A DNA stretch of 64,000 nucleotides from an uncultured Clostridia bacterium (GTDB taxonomy: Bacteria; Bacillota; Clostridia; UBA1381): assembly GCA_934501535.1 (NCBI GenBank), contig CAKSUM010000001.1:124001-188000 (forward strand), given 5' to 3'. A program made the translations under genes and the position numbers. Under the pieces are notes generated by a model that did no database searches, was not told the origin of the DNA, and saw only the letters and a list, made by a program, of their open reading frames with translations. This document shows, one piece after another, positions 44,374-51,915 of the stretch (position 1 is the stretch's first letter; the number at the start of each line of letters is the position of its first letter).

Positions 44374-44713
44374 TTCTTTGATAAATTTCGTTTCTCTGAC
44401 AAATTGTGTCTTTCATGTTCTTTCCTCCGATGATGTCAATTGAAAAAAATCCTTTTTATTATACCATTTTTATCGTTATACGTCAATATATTTATGCTTA
44501 CAAAATTCACCCAAAATCCGACAATTTTTTCAAATACAATTGTTATTTTTTACAATATACATGCCCCGTTTCGTCTTTTTTCGCACGCAAAAACACCGCA
44601 CCGGCAAGCCTTACGGTACATTCCGCGGATACACGAAAATCCGTCCGCTGTAACATACCGCAGGCACACCGCCGCAGTGCATTTTTATTTACCGCTCTGT
44701 CAATGCCGCAAAA
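44374..44713. other. 340-base gap between tRNA terminator and TIM-barrel gene
   Basis: No conventional gene on the plus strand. On the minus strand a complete promoter (44458-44486), ribosome site and ATG (44416) read antisense into the tRNAs; see the separate entry. Further right, an imperfect hairpin with arms at 44614-44630 and 44639-44660 may be the terminator of the 44714-47705 operon, though it lacks a clear T run. Nothing else is recognised. Confidence 0.4.
44416..44486 (-). promoter_or_regulatory. Promoter, ribosome site and ATG antisense to the tRNA pair
   Basis: On the minus strand TTGACG (44486-44481), 17 bases, TATAAT (44463-44458), then GGAGG (44428-44424), a 7-base spacer and ATG at 44416. 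The frame stays open for 97 codons to 44123, crossing the terminator, both tRNA genes and part of their promoter. The encoded peptide has the low-information look of a tRNA antisense translation after about residue 28. The signals may instead start a transcript that reaches the XRE-type gene at 44066. Confidence 0.45.
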
Positions 44714-45679
44714 TTATGCCCACCACATCTCGCCGGCATTCTCAAAAATGAGAACCTCTTTCAAGAAAGTGATTGCCTTTTCAAGGCCTTCCTTAGGCGA
44801 CATCAGTCCGTCCTCATGCTCAATGGAAATAACTCCGTCATAGCCGACAGCTTTAAGCATGCTGATTATATCGTTCCAGACTTCCTTACCGTGTCCGTAG
44901 CCGACCGTTCTGAACACCCACGAACGGTTCAGAATATCGCTGTACGGCTTTGTATCCAGAACTCCGTTTACCGCAGTGTTTCTTTCGTCAATGAGCGTAT
45001 CCTTTGCATGGAAATGATAGATTGCGCCGCTGAGTGCCTTAATGGCGGAAACGGGATTTATTCCCTGCCAGAACAGGTGACTCGGGTCAACATTCGCGCC
45101 GATAATATCGCCTACCGCCGCACGCAGCTTTAACAGCGTTTCCGGATTGTAAACTACAAATCCCGGGTGCATTTCAAATGCAATCTTTTCAATTCCGTGC
45201 TGTTTTGCAAATTCCGCCATATCCTTCCAATACGGAATTACCTTTTCATTCCACTGCCAGTCGAGAATTGCAAGATAGTCCTCCGGCCATGCGCAGGTCA
45301 CCCAGTTGGGGTACTTTGACTGTTCGCAGTCACCCGGACAGCCGGCAAAACCGATTATCGTATGCACGCCAAGCTCCTCCGCCGCCAGTATTGCGTTTTT
45401 AAACTGATTATGATAGCTTTCCGCAATTTCCCTGTTCGGGTGCAGCGGATTTCCGTGACAGCTTATTGCCGCAATTTCAATTTCATATTTTGCAAGAAGC
45501 TCTTTGTATGCCTTTACGGCGTCGGGTTTTCCGATAAGCTCCTCCGGCTTCAGATGCATATTGCCGGGATAGCCGCCGGCGCCGATTTCTATTGCCTGCA
45601 CTCCCAGGCTGTGCAGATATTTCAGTGCGTCCTCAAACCCGTATTGATTGAGAACGGGGTTCATTACACCAAGTTTCAT
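44714..45679 (-). CDS. Sugar phosphate isomerase/epimerase-like TIM barrel (1)
   Basis: 321-aa xylose-isomerase-like (AP-endonuclease-2 fold) barrel, likely metal dependent. Ligand segments are EIGAGGYPGN, AISCHGNPLHPN, AFEMHPGFVVYNPE, NVDPSHLFWQG, YHFHAKDT and ISIEHEDG. It resembles IolE/IolI-type isomerases and related sugar enzymes. Last of a three-gene unit with a second barrel (16-base gap) and a Gfo/Idh/MocA dehydrogenase, so it probably acts on a keto- or cyclitol intermediate made by that enzyme. Confidence 0.88.
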   Translation of the reverse strand: MKLGVMNPVLNQYGFEDALKYLHSLGVQAIEIGAGGYPGNMHLKPEELIGKPDAVKAYKELLAKYEIEIAAISCHGNPLHPNREIAESYHNQFKNAILAAEELGVHTIIGFAGCPGDCEQSKYPNWVTCAWPEDYLAILDWQWNEKVIPYWKDMAEFAKQHGIEKIAFEMHPGFVVYNPETLLKLRAAVGDIIGANVDPSHLFWQGINPVSAIKALSGAIYHFHAKDTLIDERNTAVNGVLDTKPYSDILNRSWVFRTVGYGHGKEVWNDIISMLKAVGYDGVISIEHEDGLMSPKEGLEKAITFLKEVLIFENAGEMWWA

Positions 45680-45695
45680 AGCTGCTCACCTCTCC

Positions 45696-46529
45696 TTATA
45701 TGCCAAGCTTTTTCAGGTAGTCACGCGATATTTTTGCGTCCTCCAGTGCAGAACGCTCGGGGTGACCGTCCTGTTCGACTATGACGTAATCTACGCCTGC
45801 CTTTTCCGCCGACTCCAAAATTGCGCGAAAATCCTGTATGCCGCTGCCGACAGGACGGAATTCAAATCCGTTGTCCGCCTTGCTTGCCTGCTTTGCCTCT
45901 CCGCCGTCATTATCAATAAGTGCGTAAACCGGACCTCCGCCGAGCTTCTTGCACACAAAATCCTTAAGGTGCAGCACTTTCGTTCTGCCGGCATACTTTT
46001 CTATGTACTCCGCCGGATTGCAGCCCGCATAATGTACCCAGCAGGTATCAATCTGCGGCATAAGCAAATCCGCCGGAATTGTATCGTAAATCCAGTCGAG
46101 CAGGAATTTGCCCTCATATTTTTTGAACTCAAAATCATGATTGTGATACATCAGCTGAATTCCTGACGCTTTGAGCGCCTCACCGTATTTGGTGAACTTT
46201 TCGACCGTTTCGTCCCAGCCGTCGGTACCTTTCAGTTTTCCTGCGTCATACCACGGAATTGCGCAATATTTTACGCCGATTTCTTTCAGATAATCGATTT
46301 CCTGCTGACCCTTTTCAAAATATGACTCAAATCCCTGATGAACCGAAATTGCAGTCAGTCCGTATTTGTCCAGTATCGCCTTTACTTCAGATGCCGTCTT
46401 GCCGTAAAATCCGGCAAATTCGACATAGTCATAACCCATTTCCTTAACCTTGCGCAGCGTTTCGTCCATGTCCTTTTCCATATCCTCGCGGACGGAATAA
46501 AGCTGCAAACCCACTTTAAAGTCTTTCAT
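45696..46529 (-). CDS. Sugar phosphate isomerase/epimerase-like TIM barrel (2)
   Basis: 277-aa member of the same fold. Its start (VGLQLYSVREDMEKDMDETL) and segments YVEFAGFYGKTASEV, YHNHDFEFKKY, QIDTCWVHYAG and VLHLKDFV give the expected Glu, His and Asp metal ligands. It is shorter than its neighbour and not a close paralogue. Middle gene of the unit, 12 bases after the dehydrogenase. Proteins of this pattern are linked to oxidised sugar or inositol metabolism; substrate unknown. Confidence 0.88.
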   Translation of the reverse strand: MKDFKVGLQLYSVREDMEKDMDETLRKVKEMGYDYVEFAGFYGKTASEVKAILDKYGLTAISVHQGFESYFEKGQQEIDYLKEIGVKYCAIPWYDAGKLKGTDGWDETVEKFTKYGEALKASGIQLMYHNHDFEFKKYEGKFLLDWIYDTIPADLLMPQIDTCWVHYAGCNPAEYIEKYAGRTKVLHLKDFVCKKLGGGPVYALIDNDGGEAKQASKADNGFEFRPVGSGIQDFRAILESAEKAGVDYVIVEQDGHPERSALEDAKISRDYLKKLGI

Positions 46530-46541
46530 AGCAATTCCTCC

Positions 46542-47705
46542 TTATATTTCCGGAACTTCAAGCTTTAACTCCTTGCCGAGTTTAGCCGATTTTACAATTC
46601 CGTCAATTATCATCTGGTTATACAAAATCTGCGATGTCGGAACAGGCGCTTTTCCGCCCTCTTTGATTGCGTCAAGGAAGGAGCGTATCTTCTTGTAGAA
46701 GCAGCCCGGACCGTTGTCTGTAATCATCGGGATTTCGGTTTCTACCTGACTTCCGGCAACTTCATGATAAATCTTCATCGGTCCTCCGACAGAGCCGTTC
46801 CAGCACTCGGTTGACGGGATACGCAGCGAGCCTTTTTTACCCATGATAATGGTGTCGCCCGGCGTATCGAGATGCATTGCCCATGCAATTCTGAAATCCA
46901 GAATTATGCCGCCCTCAAGACGGATAAAACCTGCCGCAAAGTCCTCAACACCGAATTTTTCGGCGTATTCCGCAGGCTTGCCCTCAGCTGTGAAATACTC
47001 GGGGTTTGTTCCGAAAAAGTTTGATGTGTAGCCAGATACCGTAAGCGGCTTCGGATAACCGATTGCATTGAGCACCATATCAAGCGAATAGCAGCCTATA
47101 TCGCCCATTGCGCCGATAACGCCCGTGTCTTTTTCAATGAAACTCGTACCGAAAGGCGTCGGTATTCCGCGTCTTCTTCCGCCGCCGGTCTGAATATAAT
47201 AGATATCGCCCAGAACACCGCTTTGCACTATATCCTTTACCTTAATCATATTCGGGTCAAGTCTGGGCTGAAAACCGATTGAGATAATCTTTCCGCTCTT
47301 TTTCTCGGCTTTCATTATCTCGGCAGCCTCCTCCGTTGTAACGCACATAGGCTTTTCCAAAAGCACATTCACGCCCTTGTTAAGCGCATATACCGCACAT
47401 TCCGCATGCGTGGCATTGTATGTACAGATACTTACGGCGTCCAAATCCGTTTCCGCGTCCAGCATTGTTTTGTGGTCGGGATAGCAGCGCGCACCCTCGA
47501 TTTCCCACTTTTTGAAGAATTTTTCCGCTTTTCCCTCAATCAAATCGGCTCCTGCCACAATTTCCACGTCCGGCATTTTTTTGTACTGCTGAATATGTGC
47601 CTCGGCAATCCAGCCCGTACCGATAATTCCGACCTTCAGTTTCTTCCCGGCGTCAATCGCCTTTTCCTCCTGTTCGACATTGTAGTCAAGCATATCCTTT
47701 GCCAT
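46542..47705 (-). CDS. Gfo/Idh/MocA-family dehydrogenase
   Basis: 387-aa NAD(P)-dependent sugar or cyclitol oxidoreductase. The Rossmann motif is VGIIGTGWIAEAHI, and the catalytic Lys lies in LLEKPMCVTTEEA; the C-terminal half is the alpha/beta substrate domain with GAMGDIGCYSLDMVLNAIG. First gene of the unit, with its own promoter and a divergent LysR regulator. Families that combine this enzyme with xylose-isomerase-like barrels include inositol catabolism (IolG/IolE/IolI) and C-glycoside cleavage; which applies here is open. Confidence 0.92.
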   Translation of the reverse strand: MAKDMLDYNVEQEEKAIDAGKKLKVGIIGTGWIAEAHIQQYKKMPDVEIVAGADLIEGKAEKFFKKWEIEGARCYPDHKTMLDAETDLDAVSICTYNATHAECAVYALNKGVNVLLEKPMCVTTEEAAEIMKAEKKSGKIISIGFQPRLDPNMIKVKDIVQSGVLGDIYYIQTGGGRRRGIPTPFGTSFIEKDTGVIGAMGDIGCYSLDMVLNAIGYPKPLTVSGYTSNFFGTNPEYFTAEGKPAEYAEKFGVEDFAAGFIRLEGGIILDFRIAWAMHLDTPGDTIIMGKKGSLRIPSTECWNGSVGGPMKIYHEVAGSQVETEIPMITDNGPGCFYKKIRSFLDAIKEGGKAPVPTSQILYNQMIIDGIVKSAKLGKELKLEVPEI

Positions 47706-47756
47706 GTTCTTTCTCCTTTCTTTACCTGATAAACCGTTCGCTTATCTTTTACCTGT

Positions 47757-47785
47757 ATTGTAAAATATTTTTTTTCGCATTACAA
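47757..47785 (-). promoter_or_regulatory. Promoter of the dehydrogenase/TIM-barrel operon
   Basis: On the minus strand TTGTAA (47785-47780), a 17-base spacer and TACAAT (47762-47757). Confidence 0.5.
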
Positions 47786-47977
47786 GTCATTTACAATATA
47801 AAATAAGTCAAATTCTGCTGTCTTTTGTTTTCCTCCGCATTTAGCGCATTTTATAATATAATAATGAAATAACCGACTTTTACGCAAACAGCCCGTTTTA
47901 TCCCCCAATCGGCAATTTACGTCAATTTCTGCTTTTTCCGTTCGGTTATCTGCCCAAAAATTATTAATCATTTTATG

Positions 47978-47996
47978 TAAATCAGATATTGATTTA
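47978..47996. promoter_or_regulatory. Perfect 19-bp dyad, likely LysR operator
   Basis: TAAATCA-GATAT-TGATTTA with 7-bp perfect arms. It covers the -35 of the LysR gene promoter, the usual place for LysR autoregulation, and lies about 200 bases from the divergent operon promoter. Confidence 0.55.
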
Positions 47997-48017
47997 TTTT
48001 GTAAAAAGTAGTATAAT
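47989..48017 (+). promoter_or_regulatory. Promoter of the LysR gene
   Basis: TTGATT at 47989-47994, a 17-base spacer and TATAAT at 48012-48017. Confidence 0.7.
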
Positions 48018-48070
48018 TATGTTGAATATAATAAGGGGGCGAAACAAAAGCTTTCGGTTCCTTTGCACAT

Positions 48071-48104
48071 GCCGCCGTAAAACGCGGCGGAACGGAGATT
48101 TACC
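48071..48104 (+). promoter_or_regulatory. Hairpin-SD leader element, copy 4
   Basis: CCGCCG-TAAAACG-CGGCGG followed by AACGGAGATTTACC and the ATG at 48105. Shares GCGGCGGAACGGAGATTT with copy 2. Confidence 0.5.
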
Positions 48105-49031
48105 ATGAACATTCTTCACATGAAGTACGCCGCTGAGGTTGCAAAATGCGGTTCCATAAACAAAGCGGCGGAGGTTTTGCTGATGAATCAGCCGAACCTG
48201 AGCCGTGCCATCAAAGAGCTTGAAGCCTCCCTCGGCGTGGAGATTTTTACGCGTACACCGAAAGGCATGGTTTTAACTCCCGAGGGCGAAATTTTTCTTC
48301 GCTATGCGGACAAAATTTTGAAACAGGTTGACGAGGTTGAGGGTATTTTCAAAAAAGACATGCGGAACAAAAAACGCTTTTCAATATCAGTTCCGCGCGC
48401 AAGCTATATATCCGCCGCATTCTCTGCCTTTTCGCTGTCGCTCAGCAAGGAAACCGATGTGGAAATTTTCTACAAGGAAACCAATTCCCACCGTGCCATC
48501 AAAAATATTCTCGAGTCGGACTACCGTCTGGGCATAATCCGTTACGCCGAACATTTTGACAAATATTACAAGGAAATGCTTGAAGAAAAAGGGCTTTCCC
48601 ACGAGCTTGTGACCGAATTTCGCTATCAGCTCATCATGAACAAAAACTGTCCGCTGGCAGCAAAAGACGAAGTCACAACCGCCGATTTGGAAAAACTCAT
48701 CGAGATTACTCACGCAGACCCGTTTGTGCCATCGCTTCCCTTTGCCGAAGTGAAGCGCGAGGAGCTTCCGGACAATTTCAGCCGGCGCATATTCGTATTT
48801 GAACGTGCAAGCCAGTTTGAAATTCTCGCAAAAAACCCCGAAACCTTTATGTGGGTATCCCCCGTTCCGCAGGAACTTTTATCACGGTTCGGTCTGGTGC
48901 GGAAAAACTGCGCCGGAAACCCGAAAATATACAAGGATTTGATTATACACCGCAAGGATTACCGCCTGTCGGAGCTTGATAACATCTTCATTTCCGAGCT
49001 GTGCAAATCCAAGCGCGCACTCTTTCATTAA
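48105..49031 (+). CDS. LysR-family transcriptional regulator
   Basis: 308-aa regulator. The N-terminal helix-turn-helix reads MKYAAEVAKCGSINKAAEVL and MNQPNLSRAIKELEASLG, followed by the linker helix and a two-lobed effector domain. It is divergent from the dehydrogenase/TIM-barrel operon and has a perfect dyad over its own -35, so it probably controls both itself and that operon. It could also act on adhE, 160 bases downstream, but adhE has its own promoter with a different operator. Confidence 0.9.
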   Translation: MNILHMKYAAEVAKCGSINKAAEVLLMNQPNLSRAIKELEASLGVEIFTRTPKGMVLTPEGEIFLRYADKILKQVDEVEGIFKKDMRNKKRFSISVPRASYISAAFSAFSLSLSKETDVEIFYKETNSHRAIKNILESDYRLGIIRYAEHFDKYYKEMLEEKGLSHELVTEFRYQLIMNKNCPLAAKDEVTTADLEKLIEITHADPFVPSLPFAEVKREELPDNFSRRIFVFERASQFEILAKNPETFMWVSPVPQELLSRFGLVRKNCAGNPKIYKDLIIHRKDYRLSELDNIFISELCKSKRALFH

Positions 49032-49040
49032 CACCGTGTC

Positions 49041-49079
49041 CGGTAATTTATCAAGGTTATATCGATAAATACATTACCG
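49041..49079. other. Long imperfect dyad after the LysR gene
   Basis: CGGTAAT-TTATC (49041-49052) against GATAA (49064-49068) and ATTACCG (49073-49079), with a 4-base bulge. It could be a weak terminator or a binding site; it has no T run. Confidence 0.35.
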
Positions 49080-49096
49080 ATATATAATATATACAT

Positions 49097-49133
49097 TTTA
49101 CACATGCGCGTTTATATGTTAAAATATTATCAA
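49097..49133 (+). promoter_or_regulatory. adhE promoter with Rex-like operator
   Basis: TTTACA at 49097-49102, a 17-base spacer and TAAAAT at 49120-49125. A Rex-like box, ATGTTAA-AATA-TTATCAA at 49116-49133, overlaps the -10; it matches 12 of the 14 specified positions of TTGTTAA-N4-TTAACAA. Rex represses adhE and hydrogen-related genes at low NADH/NAD+ in clostridia. No rex gene is in the window. Confidence 0.6.
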
Positions 49134-49190
49134 AGCCGATGAAAGGTCGGTAAAACAAATGAATACCAACGATTTACAAGGAGGTTTATC

Positions 49191-51899
49191 ATGATTGAAA
49201 ATGAAAGAAAAATCATTGACGGAGTAGAATCTCTGGAGCAGGCTCTTGCCGGCATCAAGGAAGCGCAGAAAAAGTACGCGCAATATACCCAGGAGCAGGT
49301 GGACAAAATTTTCTTTGCCGCCGCGTCTGCCGCAAACAAGCAGAGAATACCTCTTGCAAAACTGGCTGTCGAAGAAACGGGCATGGGCGTTGTTGAGGAC
49401 AAGGTCATAAAAAACAACTATGCGTCCGAATATATCTACAATGCATACAGACATACAAAAACCTGCGGCGTTATTGAAGAGGACACCGCTTACGGCATTA
49501 AAAAAATTGCCGAACCTATCGGCGTAATCGCAGCGGTTATACCGACCACAAACCCGACGTCTACCGCTATATTCAAATGCCTTTTGGCGCTTAAGACGCG
49601 CAATGCCATAATCATTTCCCCTCACCCGAGAGCGAAGAAAAGTACAATCGAGGCTGCAAAAGTCGTACTTGACGCAGCGGTGCGTGCAGGCGCTCCCGAG
49701 GGCATCATAAACTGGATTGACGTCCCCGGTCTTGAACTGACAAATCTTCTTATGAAAGAGGCTGATATAATTCTTGCAACGGGCGGTCCGGGCATGGTTA
49801 AGGCTGCGTATTCCTCCGGCAAACCGGCTATCGGCGTAGGCGCGGGAAATACCCCGGCGATTATCGACGAAACCGCGGATATTGTTCTTGCCGTAAACTC
49901 GATAATCCATTCAAAAACTTTTGACAACGGCATGATTTGCGCTTCGGAGCAATCGGTCATTGTTCATAAGAATATATATAATGAAGTAAAAGAAGAATTT
50001 GCACAGCGCGGCTGTTACTTCCTCGAAAAGAACGAAACGGAAAAGGTTCGCAAAACAATCATAATAAACGGCGCGCTTAATGCCAAAATTGTCGGTCAGT
50101 CTGCTTACAAAATCGCGCAGCTCGCCGGCGTGAAAGTTCCGGAAACAACAAAAATTCTCATAGGCGAGGTGCAGTCGGTTGAGCTTTCGGAGGAATTTGC
50201 ACACGAAAAGCTCTCTCCCGTTCTTGCAATGTACAAGGCCGAAGATATTGAGGACGCTTTTTCAAAAGCGGAGCATCTGATTGCCGACGGCGGCTACGGT
50301 CACACCTCGTCAATATATCTGAACACCGCAACGGAGCAGGAAAAGCTTGCCGAATTTTCCGAAAGAATGAAAACCTGCCGTATACTCGTAAACACACCTT
50401 CGTCACACGGCGGTATCGGCGATTTGTACAACTTCAAACTTGCACCGTCGCTCACTCTCGGCTGCGGAAGCTGGGGCGGCAACTCCGTTTCGGAAAATGT
50501 CGGCGTAAAACACCTGATCAATATAAAAACTGTTGCGGAAAGAAGGGAAAATATGCTGTGGTTCAGAGCACCCGAAAAGGTATATATCAAAAAAGGCTGT
50601 CTGCCCGTTGCCCTTGACGAACTGAAAACGGTTATGGGCAAAAAAAGAGCCTTCGTTGTAACCGATAAATTCTTGTATGAAAACGGCTATACAAAACCGA
50701 TTACCGATAAACTTGACGAAATGGGAATTGTACACGAAACTTTCTTCGACGTAGCTCCCGACCCGACGCTCGCATCCGCTATGGAGGGTGCAAAACAGAT
50801 GTCCGCTTTCAAGCCGGATACAATAATCGCGCTCGGCGGCGGCAGCGCTATGGACGCCGGCAAAATCATGTGGGTTCTCTACGAACACCCCGAAGCCGAT
50901 TTCATGGACATGGCAATGCGTTTTATCGATATAAGAAAGAGAGTTTACACTTTCCCGAAAATGGGTGAAAAGGCATATTTCATCGCAATCCCCACTTCTG
51001 CCGGCACCGGCTCGGAGGTTACTCCCTTTGCCGTTATCACCGACGAAAAAACCGGTATAAAATATCCGCTTGCGGATTATGAGCTTTTGCCGAAAATGGC
51101 GATTATCGATACCGACTTCCATATGTCCGCACCGAAAGGTCTTACAGCCGCATCGGGAATTGATGCCGTAACGCACGCGCTCGAAGCATACGCGTCCATG
51201 ATGGCAACGGATTATACCGACGGTCTTGCACTCAAGGCGCTTAAAACCATCTTTGAATATCTGCCCGAAGCATATGACAACGGTCAGACGAACGTTAAGG
51301 CAAGAGAGAAAATGGCAAATGCGGCAACTATGGCAGGTATGGCATTTGCAAACGCTTTCCTCGGAGTATGCCACTCCATGGCTCACAAGCTCGGCGCATT
51401 CCACCACCTGCCGCACGGCATTGCAAACGCGCTTATGATTGAATACGTCCTGCGCTTTAATGCAAGCGAAACCCCGGCGAAAATGGGTACTTTTCCTCAG
51501 TATGACCATCCGCATACGCTCGCACGCTATGCAGAGATTGCCGATTACCTCGGGCTCGACGGAAAAAATGACGCGGAAAAGCTGGAAAATCTCATTGCCG
51601 CCGTTAATGCACTAAAAGAAAGAGTCGGCATCAAGCAATCTATAAAAGACTACGGAATTGACGAAAAAGATTTTCTTGACCGCCTTGACGATATGACCGA
51701 GCAGGCATTTGATGACCAGTGCACCGGCGCAAATCCGCGTTATCCGCTTATGAGCGAGATAAAGGAAATGTATCTGTGTGCATACTACGGCAAATCTTAC
51801 AGAGAGATTAAATCGGTAAATTCGGAAAAAGCGATTGAAAAAAATGAACATGATTTCAAGCAGGTTTACCGCGATGCCGAAAATAAAAAAAGAGGTTAA
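49191..51899 (+). CDS. adhE: Bifunctional acetaldehyde-CoA/alcohol dehydrogenase
   Basis: 902-aa spirosome enzyme converting acetyl-CoA to ethanol in two NADH-dependent steps. The N-terminal aldehyde dehydrogenase domain (to about residue 450) has AAVIPTTNPTSTAIFK, ILATGGPGMVKAAYSSG and the catalytic Cys in NGMICASEQS. The C-terminal iron-alcohol dehydrogenase domain has ALGGGSAMDAGK, PTSAGTGSEVTPFAV and the iron ligands around GVCHSMAHKLGAFHHLPHGIAN. Ribosome site AAGGAGG. It re-oxidises NADH made in glycolysis. The Rex-like box at its promoter and the hydrogenase genes downstream make this a redox-disposal island. Confidence 0.97.
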   Translation: MIENERKIIDGVESLEQALAGIKEAQKKYAQYTQEQVDKIFFAAASAANKQRIPLAKLAVEETGMGVVEDKVIKNNYASEYIYNAYRHTKTCGVIEEDTAYGIKKIAEPIGVIAAVIPTTNPTSTAIFKCLLALKTRNAIIISPHPRAKKSTIEAAKVVLDAAVRAGAPEGIINWIDVPGLELTNLLMKEADIILATGGPGMVKAAYSSGKPAIGVGAGNTPAIIDETADIVLAVNSIIHSKTFDNGMICASEQSVIVHKNIYNEVKEEFAQRGCYFLEKNETEKVRKTIIINGALNAKIVGQSAYKIAQLAGVKVPETTKILIGEVQSVELSEEFAHEKLSPVLAMYKAEDIEDAFSKAEHLIADGGYGHTSSIYLNTATEQEKLAEFSERMKTCRILVNTPSSHGGIGDLYNFKLAPSLTLGCGSWGGNSVSENVGVKHLINIKTVAERRENMLWFRAPEKVYIKKGCLPVALDELKTVMGKKRAFVVTDKFLYENGYTKPITDKLDEMGIVHETFFDVAPDPTLASAMEGAKQMSAFKPDTIIALGGGSAMDAGKIMWVLYEHPEADFMDMAMRFIDIRKRVYTFPKMGEKAYFIAIPTSAGTGSEVTPFAVITDEKTGIKYPLADYELLPKMAIIDTDFHMSAPKGLTAASGIDAVTHALEAYASMMATDYTDGLALKALKTIFEYLPEAYDNGQTNVKAREKMANAATMAGMAFANAFLGVCHSMAHKLGAFHHLPHGIANALMIEYVLRFNASETPAKMGTFPQYDHPHTLARYAEIADYLGLDGKNDAEKLENLIAAVNALKERVGIKQSIKDYGIDEKDFLDRLDDMTEQAFDDQCTGANPRYPLMSEIKEMYLCAYYGKSYREIKSVNSEKAIEKNEHDFKQVYRDAENKKRG

Positions 51900-51915
51900 G
51901 GAGGGATTTTATACC

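Larger units (their letters stand above)
47706..48104. other. 399-base divergent regulatory region
   Basis: Holds the promoter of the dehydrogenase operon (47757-47785), the promoter and dyad of the LysR gene (47978-48017) and a hairpin-SD leader (48071-48104). Short open frames inside, on either strand, have no ribosome site and were not called. Confidence 0.6.

Noticed and set aside
44406..44843. 145-codon plus-strand frame next to the tRNA terminator
   Set aside because: No ribosome site and overlaps the end of a convincing minus-strand TIM-barrel gene.
47780..47971. 63-codon minus-strand frame in the divergent regulatory region
   Set aside because: Overlaps the promoter elements, no ribosome site, no similarity recognised.
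48019..48108. Possible 29-codon leader peptide before the LysR gene, overlapping its ATG
   Set aside because: Its ATG lies at or before the predicted transcription start and has no ribosome site.
50403..51515. 370-codon open frame on the minus strand opposite adhE
   Set aside because: Complete shadow of a gene with diagnostic motifs; no ribosome site, Cys/His/Arg-rich composition without domains.
51835..51915. Start of the kinase gene inside the end of adhE
   Set aside because: The ATG at 51916 has an AAGGAGGG site, and the family motifs begin after it.
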